Shown piece after piece: positions 37,597 through 45,791 of a DNA stretch of 64,000 nucleotides. Position 1 is the first letter of the stretch. Each line of letters starts with the position of its first letter. The notes below the pieces were generated by a model that was not told the DNA's origin, made no database searches, and was given only the letters and a program-made list of their open reading frames with translations. Position numbers and translations under genes: made by a program. This DNA comes from Dethiobacter sp. (lineage in GTDB: Bacteria; Bacillota; Dethiobacteria; Dethiobacterales; Dethiobacteraceae), in assembly GCA_018333635.1 (NCBI GenBank), contig JAGXTL010000060.1, positions 1 to 64,000 on the forward strand, written 5' to 3'.

Positions 37597-37670
37597 TACG
37601 CTGAACCAAGGTATTTACGTCCGTCAGATTATTGAACGCGCGCTTCTGCGCTGGCAATTACCCTGTCTAC

Positions 37671-39047
37671 CTACTCCGGTGCTTTTTGTAGAATAACACG
37701 AAAAGTACTGCCTTGATAGAGTTCGCTTGCCACATCGACGGAGCCGCCCATGGCTTCTGCCAGTTCTTTTACGATGGCAAGGCCGATGCCGGTATCACCA
37801 GTGACGCGAGTGCGGGAAGGATCGACACGATAGAAGCGCTCAAAAATGTGGGGTAGATGTTCTTTGGCTATGCCGCATCCGTTATCAACTACCGCTACAC
37901 CAGCACCGGTGCCTTGTTCGAAAACAGAAACAGTGACTTTCCCGCCCGCAGGCGTATACTTATAAGCATTCACCAACAGATTGCCCAAGACTCTGCCAAG
38001 CAGCGCTTCATCTGCCGTGATGCAGACCGGGGTATTTTTTATTTGTACTTGGAATTCAATGCCTTTTTGCGCTAACATAGGCTTGATACGTTCTGTTTCT
38101 TTCAGCGTGAAATCATTGAGCTCTAAAACGGATAATTCCGCTGATTTAGTCCGGCATTCGACGGTGGTCAGTTCCTGTAGGTCGCTAACTAGGCGGCCTA
38201 AGCGGCGGGACTCTTCAAGAATGGTCTTAACGCTTTGTTCATCGGGTACCATGACGTCGTCTAAAAATGCTTCCAGGTAGCTTTGAATAGTGGTTAGTGG
38301 AGTGCGCAATTCATGGGAGATGTCACCAGTTAGTTTTTTACGCAGATTACTTTGTTCCTCAAGGCGGTGAGCCATGCGGTTCATGGTTTCACCCAAGACG
38401 GTCAGTTCATCGTCGCCATCCACATCTACCCGGGCATTAAAGTGGCCATGCCCCCATTTTTCAGCGGCACTAGTTAGCCCGATGAAACGGGAGGTAAGGC
38501 GTCGGGAAAGAAGACTTCCCACCAATCCTGCAGCAAGTATAAAGGTAAGGCCGGTAAAGAGCGCGCTTTCCATGACAGTACGACGAAACACCTGCGCTTC
38601 TCCAGTCCAGAGGCCTTGCTGGCCTAAATGTGTGATTTCCACAGCACCAATCCGCTGTTCATTAACATGGAGCGGATAGGTATACGCTTGGCCGCGGACT
38701 ATCTGTGCCCTCTGCCAGCGGCGTCCTTGCTTCCCTTGCATCATGCCGGGGAGAGAATCGGCGATGATTCTCTCCCCGTTGTCGAAGACACGAATTTGTG
38801 TGCTGGTTGTAGAGCCTACATGTATGGTGGATCGGCGAACTTCCGTCCACGAAGTAGCTTCTGCATAGAGTTCTGCCAATGTTTCAACGATACGACGGTT
38901 TTGCTCCTCCTGCACACTTCGTAAATAGCGGTTAAAATTCCAGGATAAAAAGAGGTTTGTAATGATTACGGTTAGCAGAATTCCGCTCACAGCCAACGTT
39001 ACCATGGCCATAGTAATTTTCTTGGAGAGGCTATTTTTCATGGTCAT
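37671..39047 (-). CDS. Sensor histidine kinase (BaeS/CpxA-like layout)
   Basis: A 458-residue kinase: helix 1 (about 12-33), an external domain of about 130 residues, helix 2 (about 165-185), HAMP, HisKA with the phospho-histidine in DISHELRTPLTTIQ, and an ATPase domain with DNGCGIAKEHLPHIFERFYR and TGIGLAIVKELAEAMGG. Its ATG overlaps the response regulator stop as ATGA. The signal is unknown; the neighbouring secreted DUF2680 protein is a candidate input. Confidence 0.9.
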   Translation of the reverse strand: MTMKNSLSKKITMAMVTLAVSGILLTVIITNLFLSWNFNRYLRSVQEEQNRRIVETLAELYAEATSWTEVRRSTIHVGSTTSTQIRVFDNGERIIADSLPGMMQGKQGRRWQRAQIVRGQAYTYPLHVNEQRIGAVEITHLGQQGLWTGEAQVFRRTVMESALFTGLTFILAAGLVGSLLSRRLTSRFIGLTSAAEKWGHGHFNARVDVDGDDELTVLGETMNRMAHRLEEQSNLRKKLTGDISHELRTPLTTIQSYLEAFLDDVMVPDEQSVKTILEESRRLGRLVSDLQELTTVECRTKSAELSVLELNDFTLKETERIKPMLAQKGIEFQVQIKNTPVCITADEALLGRVLGNLLVNAYKYTPAGGKVTVSVFEQGTGAGVAVVDNGCGIAKEHLPHIFERFYRVDPSRTRVTGDTGIGLAIVKELAEAMGGSVDVASELYQGSTFRVILQKAPE

Positions 39048-39736
39048 TCACCTGCGAATTTGTAGCCGATGCCATAGACCGTCCGCACAAAACGCGGCTC
39101 TTCCGGGCTAGGTTCTAACTTTTGCCGTAAGTTTTTGATATGGCTGTCAATGGTGCGGTCAAAACCGGTGGCCAACGCTCCTTGGGCAATCTCCAAGAGT
39201 TCACCCCGTGTAAAGACTCGTCCTGGTTTTCTTGCCATGGCAGTGAGCAATTTATATTCAGTGGCTGTAAGATCTAGCTTTTTATTTTGGAAGCTAACTT
39301 CATGACGCAGTGTATCGACGATCAACTCACCGTCAGCGAAGTCGAGCACATCGGCCAGCAAACCAGGCTTTGTCCGGAAGCGACGCAATACAGCTTGCAC
39401 GCGGGCAACTAATTCACCGGGGCTAAAAGGCTTCACAACATAGTCGTCAGCGCCAAGTCCCAACCCTAATATCTTTTCCTCTTCCGCCCCTTTGGCAGTA
39501 AGCATAATAACAGGAATGGTATTCTCATGGCGTCGCAGACGTCTACAAACATCTTCACCAGAGAGTTCGGGTAGCATTAAATCTAAAATCATTAAGTCAT
39601 AACCGCCGACTTGGGCAAGCTCCAGTGCCGTTTTCCCGTCATGTGCCTCGGTGACGGCAAAACCCTCTTTTTCCAGGTAAGCACGAATGACACGCGTGAT
39701 TTTCTCCTCATCGTCCACTACTAGTATCTTTTCCAT
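39044..39736 (-). CDS. OmpR-family response regulator
   Basis: About 230 residues: a receiver domain (VVDDEEK, phospho-Asp in LMILDLMLPELSG, TAKG, KPF) and a winged-helix DNA-binding domain (ATEYKLLTAMARKPGRVFTRGELLEIAQ...RTIDSHIKNLRQKLEPSPEEPRFVRTVYGIGYKF). It pairs with the downstream kinase by a 4-base overlap. ATG 39736 has GGAGGTG upstream. A terminator separates it from the DUF2680 gene, so it may have its own promoter or depend on read-through. Confidence 0.93.
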   Translation of the reverse strand: MEKILVVDDEEKITRVIRAYLEKEGFAVTEAHDGKTALELAQVGGYDLMILDLMLPELSGEDVCRRLRRHENTIPVIMLTAKGAEEEKILGLGLGADDYVVKPFSPGELVARVQAVLRRFRTKPGLLADVLDFADGELIVDTLRHEVSFQNKKLDLTATEYKLLTAMARKPGRVFTRGELLEIAQGALATGFDRTIDSHIKNLRQKLEPSPEEPRFVRTVYGIGYKFAGE

Positions 39737-39787
39737 CAAAACACCTCCGCGATTTACCCTTATTGCTATTGTAATGTAATGATATTT

Positions 39788-39826
39788 AAAAAGAAAGCCG
39801 GACCACATGGGTTCGGCTTTCTTTGT
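39788..39826 (-). terminator. Terminator between the DUF2680 gene and the response regulator
   Basis: An 11-base stem AAAGAAAGCCG/CGGCTTTCTTT (39790-39800 with 39814-39824), followed on the minus strand by TTTAAAT. It lies 6 bases past the DUF2680 stop and about 50 bases before the regulator start. Confidence 0.85.
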
Positions 39827-39831
39827 TCTTC

Positions 39832-40182
39832 TTATAGTGCGGGTGCTTCTTCAGCTACCGGGCAGTTTCCACAGCCACGACCGCCAAACCCGCGGCCTTT
39901 GCCACCACCACGACCGAAGCCGAAGCTGTAATCACCCTCAGTCATACGCTGTTTTTGTGCTTCCCAGCGCTCCTGCATCCGCTCTTTAAAAAGGTTTGCA
40001 TCTTCGGTCTCTACTAAACCGACTTCTACTTGCGTCTCCAGAATCTGCAGTCGTAGTTGATGTTGCTGTTCGTACAGCTTTTCCAACTCAACCTTCTGGT
40101 TGTCGTTAAGAGCTAATGCAGACGGCACTGCCAGAGCCAGAACCAAAGCTACCATTAAAGCAATTAACATGCTTCTTTTCAT
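39832..40182 (-). CDS. Secreted DUF2680/CpxP-like protein with Gly-rich tail
   Basis: A 116-residue protein: signal peptide (MKRSMLIALMVALVLALAVPSALA), then a helical segment LNDNQKVELEKLYEQQHQLRLQILETQVEVGLVE typical of DUF2680 and similar in layout to LTxxQ proteins such as CpxP/Spy, then a Gly/Arg-rich tail with CGNC near the end. It is exported. It lies directly upstream of a two-component system on the same strand, so it could be its target or a feedback chaperone. The cysteine pair in the tail could bind metal. Ribosome site GGAGGTGAG precedes the ATG. Confidence 0.75.
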   Translation of the reverse strand: MKRSMLIALMVALVLALAVPSALALNDNQKVELEKLYEQQHQLRLQILETQVEVGLVETEDANLFKERMQERWEAQKQRMTEGDYSFGFGRGGGKGRGFGGRGCGNCPVAEEAPAL

Positions 40183-40279
40183 TTTTCTCACCTCCATTCT
40201 GCGTTTTAAGTACAACCTTATCTTACGCCAAAGATTTGCAGAATTGATGTAGGAAATATGGAGATGTTATGAAGAAATT

Positions 40280-40371
40280 TGGGACAAGGGGACAGGTGAT
40301 TTGTCCCATGTTTTGCAGCAGTCATTGGGACAAGGGGACAGGTGATTTGTCCCATGTTTTGCAGCAGTCAT
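40280..40371. repeat. Two tandem 46-bp units, each with a family B palindrome
   Basis: Within the 378-base gap between dagK and the DUF2680 gene, two identical 46-base units follow one another (palindromes at 40281-40307 and 40327-40353). Each begins with GGGACAAGGGGACAGG and ends TTTTGCAGCAGTCAT. The rest of the gap is AT-rich and shows no gene. Confidence 0.85.
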
Positions 40372-40560
40372 CAAAGCCAAAATAGCGCAATACCCTGCAA
40401 ACATAGAGTTCGCAGAGTATTTTTTTGTTATTGCCATTAGCCACTTCAACTAAGCAATCGAGGAAATGAATCGAAAAGCATCCGAAGAAAAAGTTAACAT
40501 GGAAAAATGAAAATGCAGAACTGGGGGATAATGTAAACAACTGACAATCCTAACTAAACA

Positions 40561-41529
40561 TTATCCCAACCCATTAAAATGGGACAAATCACCTGTCCCT
40601 TTGTCCCGAGGCACTTTCAATCTAACGGCATGCCTTTCCATCACAATAGTTAACGGTGTTGTGCCATACAAATCGCCGTCTGCGTGAACAAAGAGCGGCT
40701 TTTTGCTGACTACGGTTATCTGAGCGCTCCGAAACAGTTTTACTGCCGAGTGCCCTACATGCCTGCCGCTGTAAACCAAGGGAAACAAGCTTAAAAATCG
40801 GAGCCGATGAAGATTTTCCACGACAATAACATCAGCCAGCCCATCCTGAGGATCTGCCATAGGCGCCACTTTCATGCCACTGCCATAATAACGGGCATTG
40901 GCCACCGTCACAAACCAGGCTTTTGTCCTAAAAACATTGCTGTCAAGTCGAATCTCCATCTCCATCGGCTGAAAAAAAATAAGTTGCTTGAGCAAGGAAA
41001 GAAAATAACCCAGGGAGCCGGCAAATTTTTTAAATAAACGGTTAGCATCCACGACTACTGCCGCATCCAGTCCCGCACCCACCACATTAAGAAACATCCG
41101 TCCGTTCATACGTCCCACGTCTAACGGCACAGTCAACCCTTGAAGCAGAACCGCGCAAGCCTCCGAGGGGCTTACAGGAATTCTGAAGCTGCGAGCAAAG
41201 TCATTTCCCGTGCCGGCAGGAATAACACCAAGAACGGCTTCGGTACCTACCAGCGCATCTGCAATCCGAGAAAGCGTCCCGTCTCCGCCAACTCCCGCCA
41301 CAACGGCACCAGCTTCTGCCGCTGCCAGGCGTGAAAGCCGCTCAATATCATCGCCATCTTGACTGAACGCAACTCGGTACGGAATCTTCTCAGAACTAAG
41401 CCACGATGCCAATGCTGTCCATGTTTCTTGCGCTCTTCCGTTGTTAGCAGCCGGATTTACGATGAAATAAAGGGGTTCTTTCGTCGGCGTCATGCTGCTG
41501 CCACACTCTGTAAAGCCGGCGCTATTCAT
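40561..41529 (-). CDS. dagK: Diacylglycerol/lipid kinase family protein
   Basis: A 322-residue lipid kinase of the DagK/YegS fold: NPAANNGRA near the N-terminus, the nucleotide motif VAGVGGDGTLSRIADAL, GTGNDFARSF, and a C-terminal beta domain ending HADGDLYG. It probably phosphorylates diacylglycerol for lipid recycling; sphingoid or other lipids are possible. The start ATG overlaps the DUF4446 stop (ATGA). The last 15 or so residues (RDKGTGDLSHF...) are encoded by an inserted family B palindrome and adjoining hairpin, not by ancestral sequence. Confidence 0.9.
   Translation of the reverse strand: MNSAGFTECGSSMTPTKEPLYFIVNPAANNGRAQETWTALASWLSSEKIPYRVAFSQDGDDIERLSRLAAAEAGAVVAGVGGDGTLSRIADALVGTEAVLGVIPAGTGNDFARSFRIPVSPSEACAVLLQGLTVPLDVGRMNGRMFLNVVGAGLDAAVVVDANRLFKKFAGSLGYFLSLLKQLIFFQPMEMEIRLDSNVFRTKAWFVTVANARYYGSGMKVAPMADPQDGLADVIVVENLHRLRFLSLFPLVYSGRHVGHSAVKLFRSAQITVVSKKPLFVHADGDLYGTTPLTIVMERHAVRLKVPRDKGTGDLSHFNGLG
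40581..40607. repeat. Family B palindrome inside the dagK 3' end (inverted copy)
   Basis: The same 27-base unit as at 15204, in opposite orientation, read in frame as part of the dagK C-terminus. A small hairpin CCCAT-TAAA-ATGGG lies next to it at 40570-40583. Confidence 0.85.
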
Positions 41530-42035
41530 CTCTTTTCTTTTCTCCCTGTATCTGGAAACAAAGGCTGAAGCGCTTCGCTTGCTTTACGAATAGCTTCCTG
41601 TTCTTCGCTCCCTAAGTGATAGGCAGACTGCCCACCCTCTAAAGGTTTTGCGTATGTCCGCGACTCCTCGCGGCCGTAAATACTGCTGATTACCACGCCA
41701 TTTTTCTCAGCATCTAAAAACGCTACGGCAAAGCTTAAATCGCTGCCGGTTTCCTGAAAGGCATTAAAGCGCACCACACCAACGCCTCTTGTGGCAGTGT
41801 CCAACACCTTGGCCAATTCTTGGATTCGTCCCCGGTTTGCCACTATTTCTCCGTCCATAGCCTTGATCTCGGTGTGCAAGCTCTCAAGACTAGTCTCCAA
41901 ACTAAGCCCGTTAGCACCCAGCATAAAAGCTTTATATCGCTTTGCAAGATAAGACAGCTTGCAATAGAGAACTAAACAGATGACCAACAAGGCCGCGATC
42001 GCAATAAAAAAATATAACTGGTAAGACTCCTCCAT
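41526..42035 (-). CDS. DUF4446 family membrane-anchored protein
   Basis: A 169-residue protein with one N-terminal helix (LYFFIAIAALLVICLVLYC), a coiled region (SLHTEIKAMDGEIVANRGRIQEL) and a globular part GVGVVRFNAFQETGSDLSFAVAFLDAEKNGVVISSIYGREESRTYAKP. This matches DUF4446, a Firmicute family found near the chromosome partition genes. Function unknown. ATG 42035 with GGGGGTG is preferred over GTG 42038. Confidence 0.88.
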   Translation of the reverse strand: MEESYQLYFFIAIAALLVICLVLYCKLSYLAKRYKAFMLGANGLSLETSLESLHTEIKAMDGEIVANRGRIQELAKVLDTATRGVGVVRFNAFQETGSDLSFAVAFLDAEKNGVVISSIYGREESRTYAKPLEGGQSAYHLGSEEQEAIRKASEALQPLFPDTGRKEKR

Positions 42036-42060
42036 CACCGCACCCCCATAACCGCATTAT

Positions 42061-42771
42061 TTAAAATAGTGTGGGCAGGACCCCTACCCAGACCAGTACC
42101 ACTAAAAAAGCAGGCAAAAAATTGGCTACCTTAATTTCCTGTAATTCCAGCATATTTAACCCGACCGCCAGAATCAGCAACCCGCCAACCCCGGACAACT
42201 CACGAACCACATTGGCTCCCAGGAAAGGTTGCAGCGAACCTGCAGCCAAGGCGATTGACCCCTGATAAAGGACTATCGGCACTGCGGAAAGACTGACTCC
42301 TATCCCCATGGATGCGGCCAATGCCACACTGGTGGTACCGTCCAAAACAGCTTTAACATAAAGAATCTGGTGCCGGCCTAACAAACCGCTTTCTAAGGCA
42401 CCCATTACTGCCATGGAGCCAACGCCATAAAGGAGTGTGGCAAAAACAAAGGCCTTAGCCATACCCGACCCGCTCTTTGATACCTGCAACTCCAGCCAAT
42501 CCCCTATTTTTTTCAGCCAGGCATCAATTCCCAGCAACTCGCCCGCAATCCCGCCAATTACAATGCTAAACACTACCACCAACATGTTTTGCGTCTCAAG
42601 CGCCATTTTGATCCCAATTAACAATACTGCCAAGGCTATCCCCTGGAGCACGCGCTGCTTTACGCGCTCAGGAATACGGTTGCCAAGCAAGACACCAAGC
42701 ACGCCCCCGGTCAGAATGGCGGCTCCGTTTACCGCCGTGCCCAGGAGCGCGTAACTCCATGATACATCCAT
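42061..42771 (-). CDS. DUF554 family membrane protein
   Basis: A 236-residue protein with about seven helices and Gly-rich segments (GAAILTGGVLGVLLGNRIPERVKQRVLQGIALAVLLIGIKMAL, VIGGIAGELLGID, GVGSMAVMGALESGL). This matches the DUF554/YdfK-YqgA family, thought to be transporters but uncharacterised. It commonly lies beside spo0J in Firmicutes, as here, with the two parS sites in between. AGGTG precedes the ATG. Confidence 0.9.
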   Translation of the reverse strand: MDVSWSYALLGTAVNGAAILTGGVLGVLLGNRIPERVKQRVLQGIALAVLLIGIKMALETQNMLVVVFSIVIGGIAGELLGIDAWLKKIGDWLELQVSKSGSGMAKAFVFATLLYGVGSMAVMGALESGLLGRHQILYVKAVLDGTTSVALAASMGIGVSLSAVPIVLYQGSIALAAGSLQPFLGANVVRELSGVGGLLILAVGLNMLELQEIKVANFLPAFLVVLVWVGVLPTLF

Positions 42772-42795
42772 TGCTGCACCTCATTAGTAAAATAT

Positions 42796-42811
42796 TGTTT
42801 CACGTGAAACA
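42796..42811. promoter_or_regulatory. parS: parS site 1
   Basis: TGTTTCACGTGAAACA, a perfect copy of the Firmicute parS palindrome bound by ParB/Spo0J, in the gap between DUF554 and parB. Confidence 0.97.
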
Positions 42812-42823
42812 ATGCTGCTTAAA

Positions 42824-42839
42824 TGTTTCACGTGAAACA
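42824..42839. promoter_or_regulatory. parS: parS site 2
   Basis: A second perfect TGTTTCACGTGAAACA, 28 bases centre to centre from the first (close to three helical turns) and 3 bases from the parB stop. Confidence 0.97.
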
Positions 42840-42842
42840 ATG

Positions 42843-43679
42843 TCAAAACAACAGCTCGCACAGTCTTTCCAGCTCGCCTAAATCATGGAACTGAATCTCC
42901 AGCTTGCCTCCAGCCTTGCCCATCATTCTCACATGCACTGCTGTGCCACATGCTTGACGCAACCGATCTTCCAGGTCGGCAAGATAGACGTCTTTATCCG
43001 GCTTTTTTTCGCGCTCACTTCTGGCTTTCGGCAGCTGGTTCGTCAGCCGCTCAGTCTCCCGCACGGACAACCCCAGTTCAATCGCCCTTCTGGCTGCATC
43101 AGCCTGTTTCTCCAGAGAGAGAGCAAGAATCGCCCGGGCATGTCCCTCGCTAAGGCGACCACTCGCCAGCTCGCCCCGAACGTCGGGGTGCAGAGCAAGC
43201 AAGCGCAAGGTGTTTGCCACTGCTGAACGACTTTTCCCTATCCGCTCTGCCAATTGCTCTTGGGTGTAACCATACTCATCCTGCAGTCTCTTGTATGCCT
43301 CAGCCTCTTCCAACGGGTTTAAATCTTCCCGCTGCAGGTTTTCAATCAAGGCCATTTCCATCATTTCGCGATCTGAGAGCAATTTTACCACGACCGGCAC
43401 CTGTTCCAACCCTGCAATGCCGGCTGCTCGCAATCGTCTTTCGCCGGCGACCAACTCAAAACTCTGCCCCGCGGGGCGGACTATTAGCGGTTGTAAAATT
43501 CCGTGCTGCCCTACCGATCTGGCCAGCTCCGCCAATTTTTCCTCATTAAATGTCTTGCGTGGTTGGTACGGGTTAAGTTGGATTTGGGTTATTGGGAGTT
43601 CCAGCGCTTCTGCCATAGGCGCGTCCTCAATTTCTGGAATTAGCGCCTGCAATCCTTTACCCAGCCGTTTCCTGATCAT
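42843..43679 (-). CDS. parB: Chromosome partition protein ParB/Spo0J
   Basis: A 278-residue CTP-dependent DNA clamp: N-terminal box LNPYQPRKTFNEEKLAELA and GERRLRAA, then the helix-turn-helix GKSRSAVANTLRLLA...LSEGHARAIL and a C-terminal dimerisation domain. The residues tied to parS specificity in ParB (Arg, Thr, Ala, Gly of the R-T-A-G set) are present. It overlaps parA by 23 bases. It loads at the adjacent parS sites and recruits SMC. Confidence 0.96.
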   Translation of the reverse strand: MIRKRLGKGLQALIPEIEDAPMAEALELPITQIQLNPYQPRKTFNEEKLAELARSVGQHGILQPLIVRPAGQSFELVAGERRLRAAGIAGLEQVPVVVKLLSDREMMEMALIENLQREDLNPLEEAEAYKRLQDEYGYTQEQLAERIGKSRSAVANTLRLLALHPDVRGELASGRLSEGHARAILALSLEKQADAARRAIELGLSVRETERLTNQLPKARSEREKKPDKDVYLADLEDRLRQACGTAVHVRMMGKAGGKLEIQFHDLGELERLCELLF

Positions 43680-44433
43680 TCGCGATCACTTCCTTTGCCA
43701 ACTGGATATACATTTCCGCTCCTTTGGACCGCTCATCATAGATGATTATTGGTTGACCATGGCTTGGAGCCTCACTGAGTCGAACATTGCGCGGAATCAC
43801 CGCCTTAAACACTTTGCTGCCAAAATATTTATGTACCTCCTCCGCCACCTGAGCTGCCAAATTAGTGCGCGCGTCATACATAGTAAGCAAAACGCCTTCG
43901 TAGTCTAAGCGGCTGTTTAAATGTCTTTGCACTAGCTTAACTGTGTTCGTCAACTGGCTAAGACCCTCTAAGGCATAGTACTCACACTGAATCGGCACTA
44001 AAACGGTGTCTGCCGCTGTGAGCGCGTTAATAGTTAACAGCCCAAGTGAAGGCGGGCAATCGATGATCACATACTCATAATTCTCCCTAATCTCCTCTAA
44101 TACGCGGCGCAACCGCACCTCCCGGGACATAGTAGGAACCAGCTCAATTTCAGCTCCCGCCAGTTGAATGGTAGCAGGCACTACCTCCACCCTGTCCAGA
44201 GGCGGCTTCAAGACAACTTTTTTAAGAGGAATGTCATTAATCAGCGCATCATAAATGCACATCTTGATATTCTTTTTCTCCAGTCCGATGCCACTAGTCG
44301 CATTTCCTTGCGGGTCGATATCTAAAAGAAGAACCGCTTTACCCACCGCAGCCAAGCAAGCGCTTAGGTTGACGGAGGTGGTCGTCTTGCCAACGCCTCC
44401 TTTTTGATTTGCCACCGCAATAACACGAGCCAT
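43657..44433 (-). CDS. parA: Chromosome partition ATPase ParA/Soj
   Basis: A 258-residue deviant Walker ATPase starting MARVIAVANQKGGVGKTTTSVNLSACLA, with DIDPQGNATSG and DCPPSLGLLTINALTAAD. With ParB it segregates origins and, in spore formers, influences initiation through DnaA. ATG 44433 with GGTGGAAGG upstream is the start; the longer in-frame extension has no support. noc ends about 140 bases upstream. Confidence 0.97.
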   Translation of the reverse strand: MARVIAVANQKGGVGKTTTSVNLSACLAAVGKAVLLLDIDPQGNATSGIGLEKKNIKMCIYDALINDIPLKKVVLKPPLDRVEVVPATIQLAGAEIELVPTMSREVRLRRVLEEIRENYEYVIIDCPPSLGLLTINALTAADTVLVPIQCEYYALEGLSQLTNTVKLVQRHLNSRLDYEGVLLTMYDARTNLAAQVAEEVHKYFGSKVFKAVIPRNVRLSEAPSHGQPIIIYDERSKGAEMYIQLAKEVIANDQETAG

Positions 44434-44570
44434 CCTTCCACCCCGTTTCTGTGCAATACACTTAGGTATTCGCGCATTTGCTGCCGTCTCCTGCCACAAA
44501 GAGATTTTTTTGTTAGCAGACGGCAAACGTTGTCGAAAAAGAGCGTTGTTATTGCCTGGGAAATAGCTGC

Positions 44571-45455
44571 TTAATTAATCACTGCCTTAGCAGGGGCAGC
44601 AAGAAATTTTTCGCTTCTTTTCTTCTGTTTGGACATGCTAATAGTTATTTCAATGTTCTCACCCAAATCCTGCTCCATAATCTTTATCGCTACCCCTCCC
44701 GCTTCTAAGATGGACGCAGCCTGCCGAACTGTATTGAGAAAGATGCGAACATCCTGGATAATCACCTTGCGTCGCTCCTTGCTGGGAGGGGGGTTTAGTT
44801 TAAGCAGATAATCGGCTACCCGTTTCTCCGTCTGTTGGACCGTATACTGCAAATTTATTACTTCTTGAAGCACCCGTAGCTGGGCATGCTCATCAGGCAG
44901 CTTAAGCAATGCCCTGGCATGACGTTCTGTCACTTCGTCGGCAACCAGCTTTTCCTTAACCAGTTCCGGCAGTTTCAGTAACCTCAATTTATTGGCGATG
45001 GTAGACTGTGATTTGCCCAAGCGTTGCGCCAACACTTCCTGCGTAACTTTTGGCTTGAACTCCTGCAAAATTTTATCGTAGGCCAACGCCTCCTCCAGAA
45101 AAGTAAGGTTTTCCCGCTGCAAATTTTCAATCAGAGCAACCGTAGCCATGCCGCTGTTTGATAATCGCTTAACAATGGCCGGTATTTCACTCCAGCCTAA
45201 AATCTGGCAGGCCATTAGTCGCCGATGACCTGCCACTAGTTCGTAATCGTGCTGGTGGCTTTCTCTCACAATCACAGGCTGCAAGAGACCGTATGTTCTC
45301 ACTGACTGAGCCAATTCCTGAACTTTTTCCAAATCAATCTGCTTTCTCGGCTGATAAGGATTTGGTCGAATATTTTCTATGAAAACGTGACGGATTTCTC
45401 CCTGTTCACCTTCTTTGCTTTCAATATCAATCAGTGTTTTTAAGTCGTCTCTCAT
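44571..45455 (-). CDS. noc: Nucleoid occlusion protein Noc (ParB family)
   Basis: A 294-residue ParB paralogue: IRPNPYQPRKQIDLEKVQELAQSV, AGHRRLMA and helix-turn-helix GKSQSTIANKLRLLK...VTERHARALL. The four positions that separate Noc from ParB specificity read Gln, Lys, Lys, Arg here, the Noc set. Noc binds its own sites across the chromosome and blocks septation over DNA. The Bacillus amphipathic membrane helix at the very N-terminus is not obvious. ATG 45455 with GGAGGGG upstream. Confidence 0.92.
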   Translation of the reverse strand: MRDDLKTLIDIESKEGEQGEIRHVFIENIRPNPYQPRKQIDLEKVQELAQSVRTYGLLQPVIVRESHQHDYELVAGHRRLMACQILGWSEIPAIVKRLSNSGMATVALIENLQRENLTFLEEALAYDKILQEFKPKVTQEVLAQRLGKSQSTIANKLRLLKLPELVKEKLVADEVTERHARALLKLPDEHAQLRVLQEVINLQYTVQQTEKRVADYLLKLNPPPSKERRKVIIQDVRIFLNTVRQAASILEAGGVAIKIMEQDLGENIEITISMSKQKKRSEKFLAAPAKAVIN

Positions 45456-45540
45456 GTTTTCCCCTCCATAAATATTGTAGTCACCTTCTGAATTTTTCGA
45501 CATTGAAATGGAATATCCTGCCAAAAATTTTCCGGCCCAT

Positions 45541-45566
45541 AAAAAAAGACGTCCACTAGGACGGTC
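45541..45566 (-). terminator. Terminator between rsmG and noc
   Basis: Minus strand stem GACCGTCC/GGACGTC with 4-base loop (45566-45548) followed by an unbroken run of T. It ends the mnmE-mnmG-rsmG transcript before noc. Confidence 0.85.
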
Positions 45567-45612
45567 TCATCTGAGAAGCAGGGCCAGGGGCGGGGCTCCT
45601 CCAGGGGGAGGC

Positions 45613-45731
45613 AACCACCCCGCCCTATCGGGCACCCCTCCAAGGGAGGGGAATTGGGATGCACAGTTTGAAAGCAAAGCAGAGGGGAATTCCCCTCCTG
45701 AGGAGGGGTGGCGCAATGCGCCGGGGTGGTT
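45613..45731. mobile_element. MITE-like GC-rich element, copy 1
   Basis: About 119 bases bounded by perfect 10-base terminal inverted repeats AACCACCCCG / CGGGGTGGTT. Inside are several small hairpins (CCCCTCC-AA-GGGAGGGG, CCCCTCC-TGA-GGAGGGG, GCCC-TATC-GGGC, GCGC-AAT-GCGC). It is non-coding and much more GC-rich than its surroundings. Confidence 0.75.
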
Positions 45732-45791
45732 TTATTGCAAAGGGTTCCGTCTTTTTAAGATTTTTTATCTGTGAACCTTATGTGTATCATG

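Noticed and set aside
40280-40371. Tandem 46-base repeats as a CRISPR array
   Set aside because: Only two units, directly abutting with no variable spacers and no cas genes nearby.
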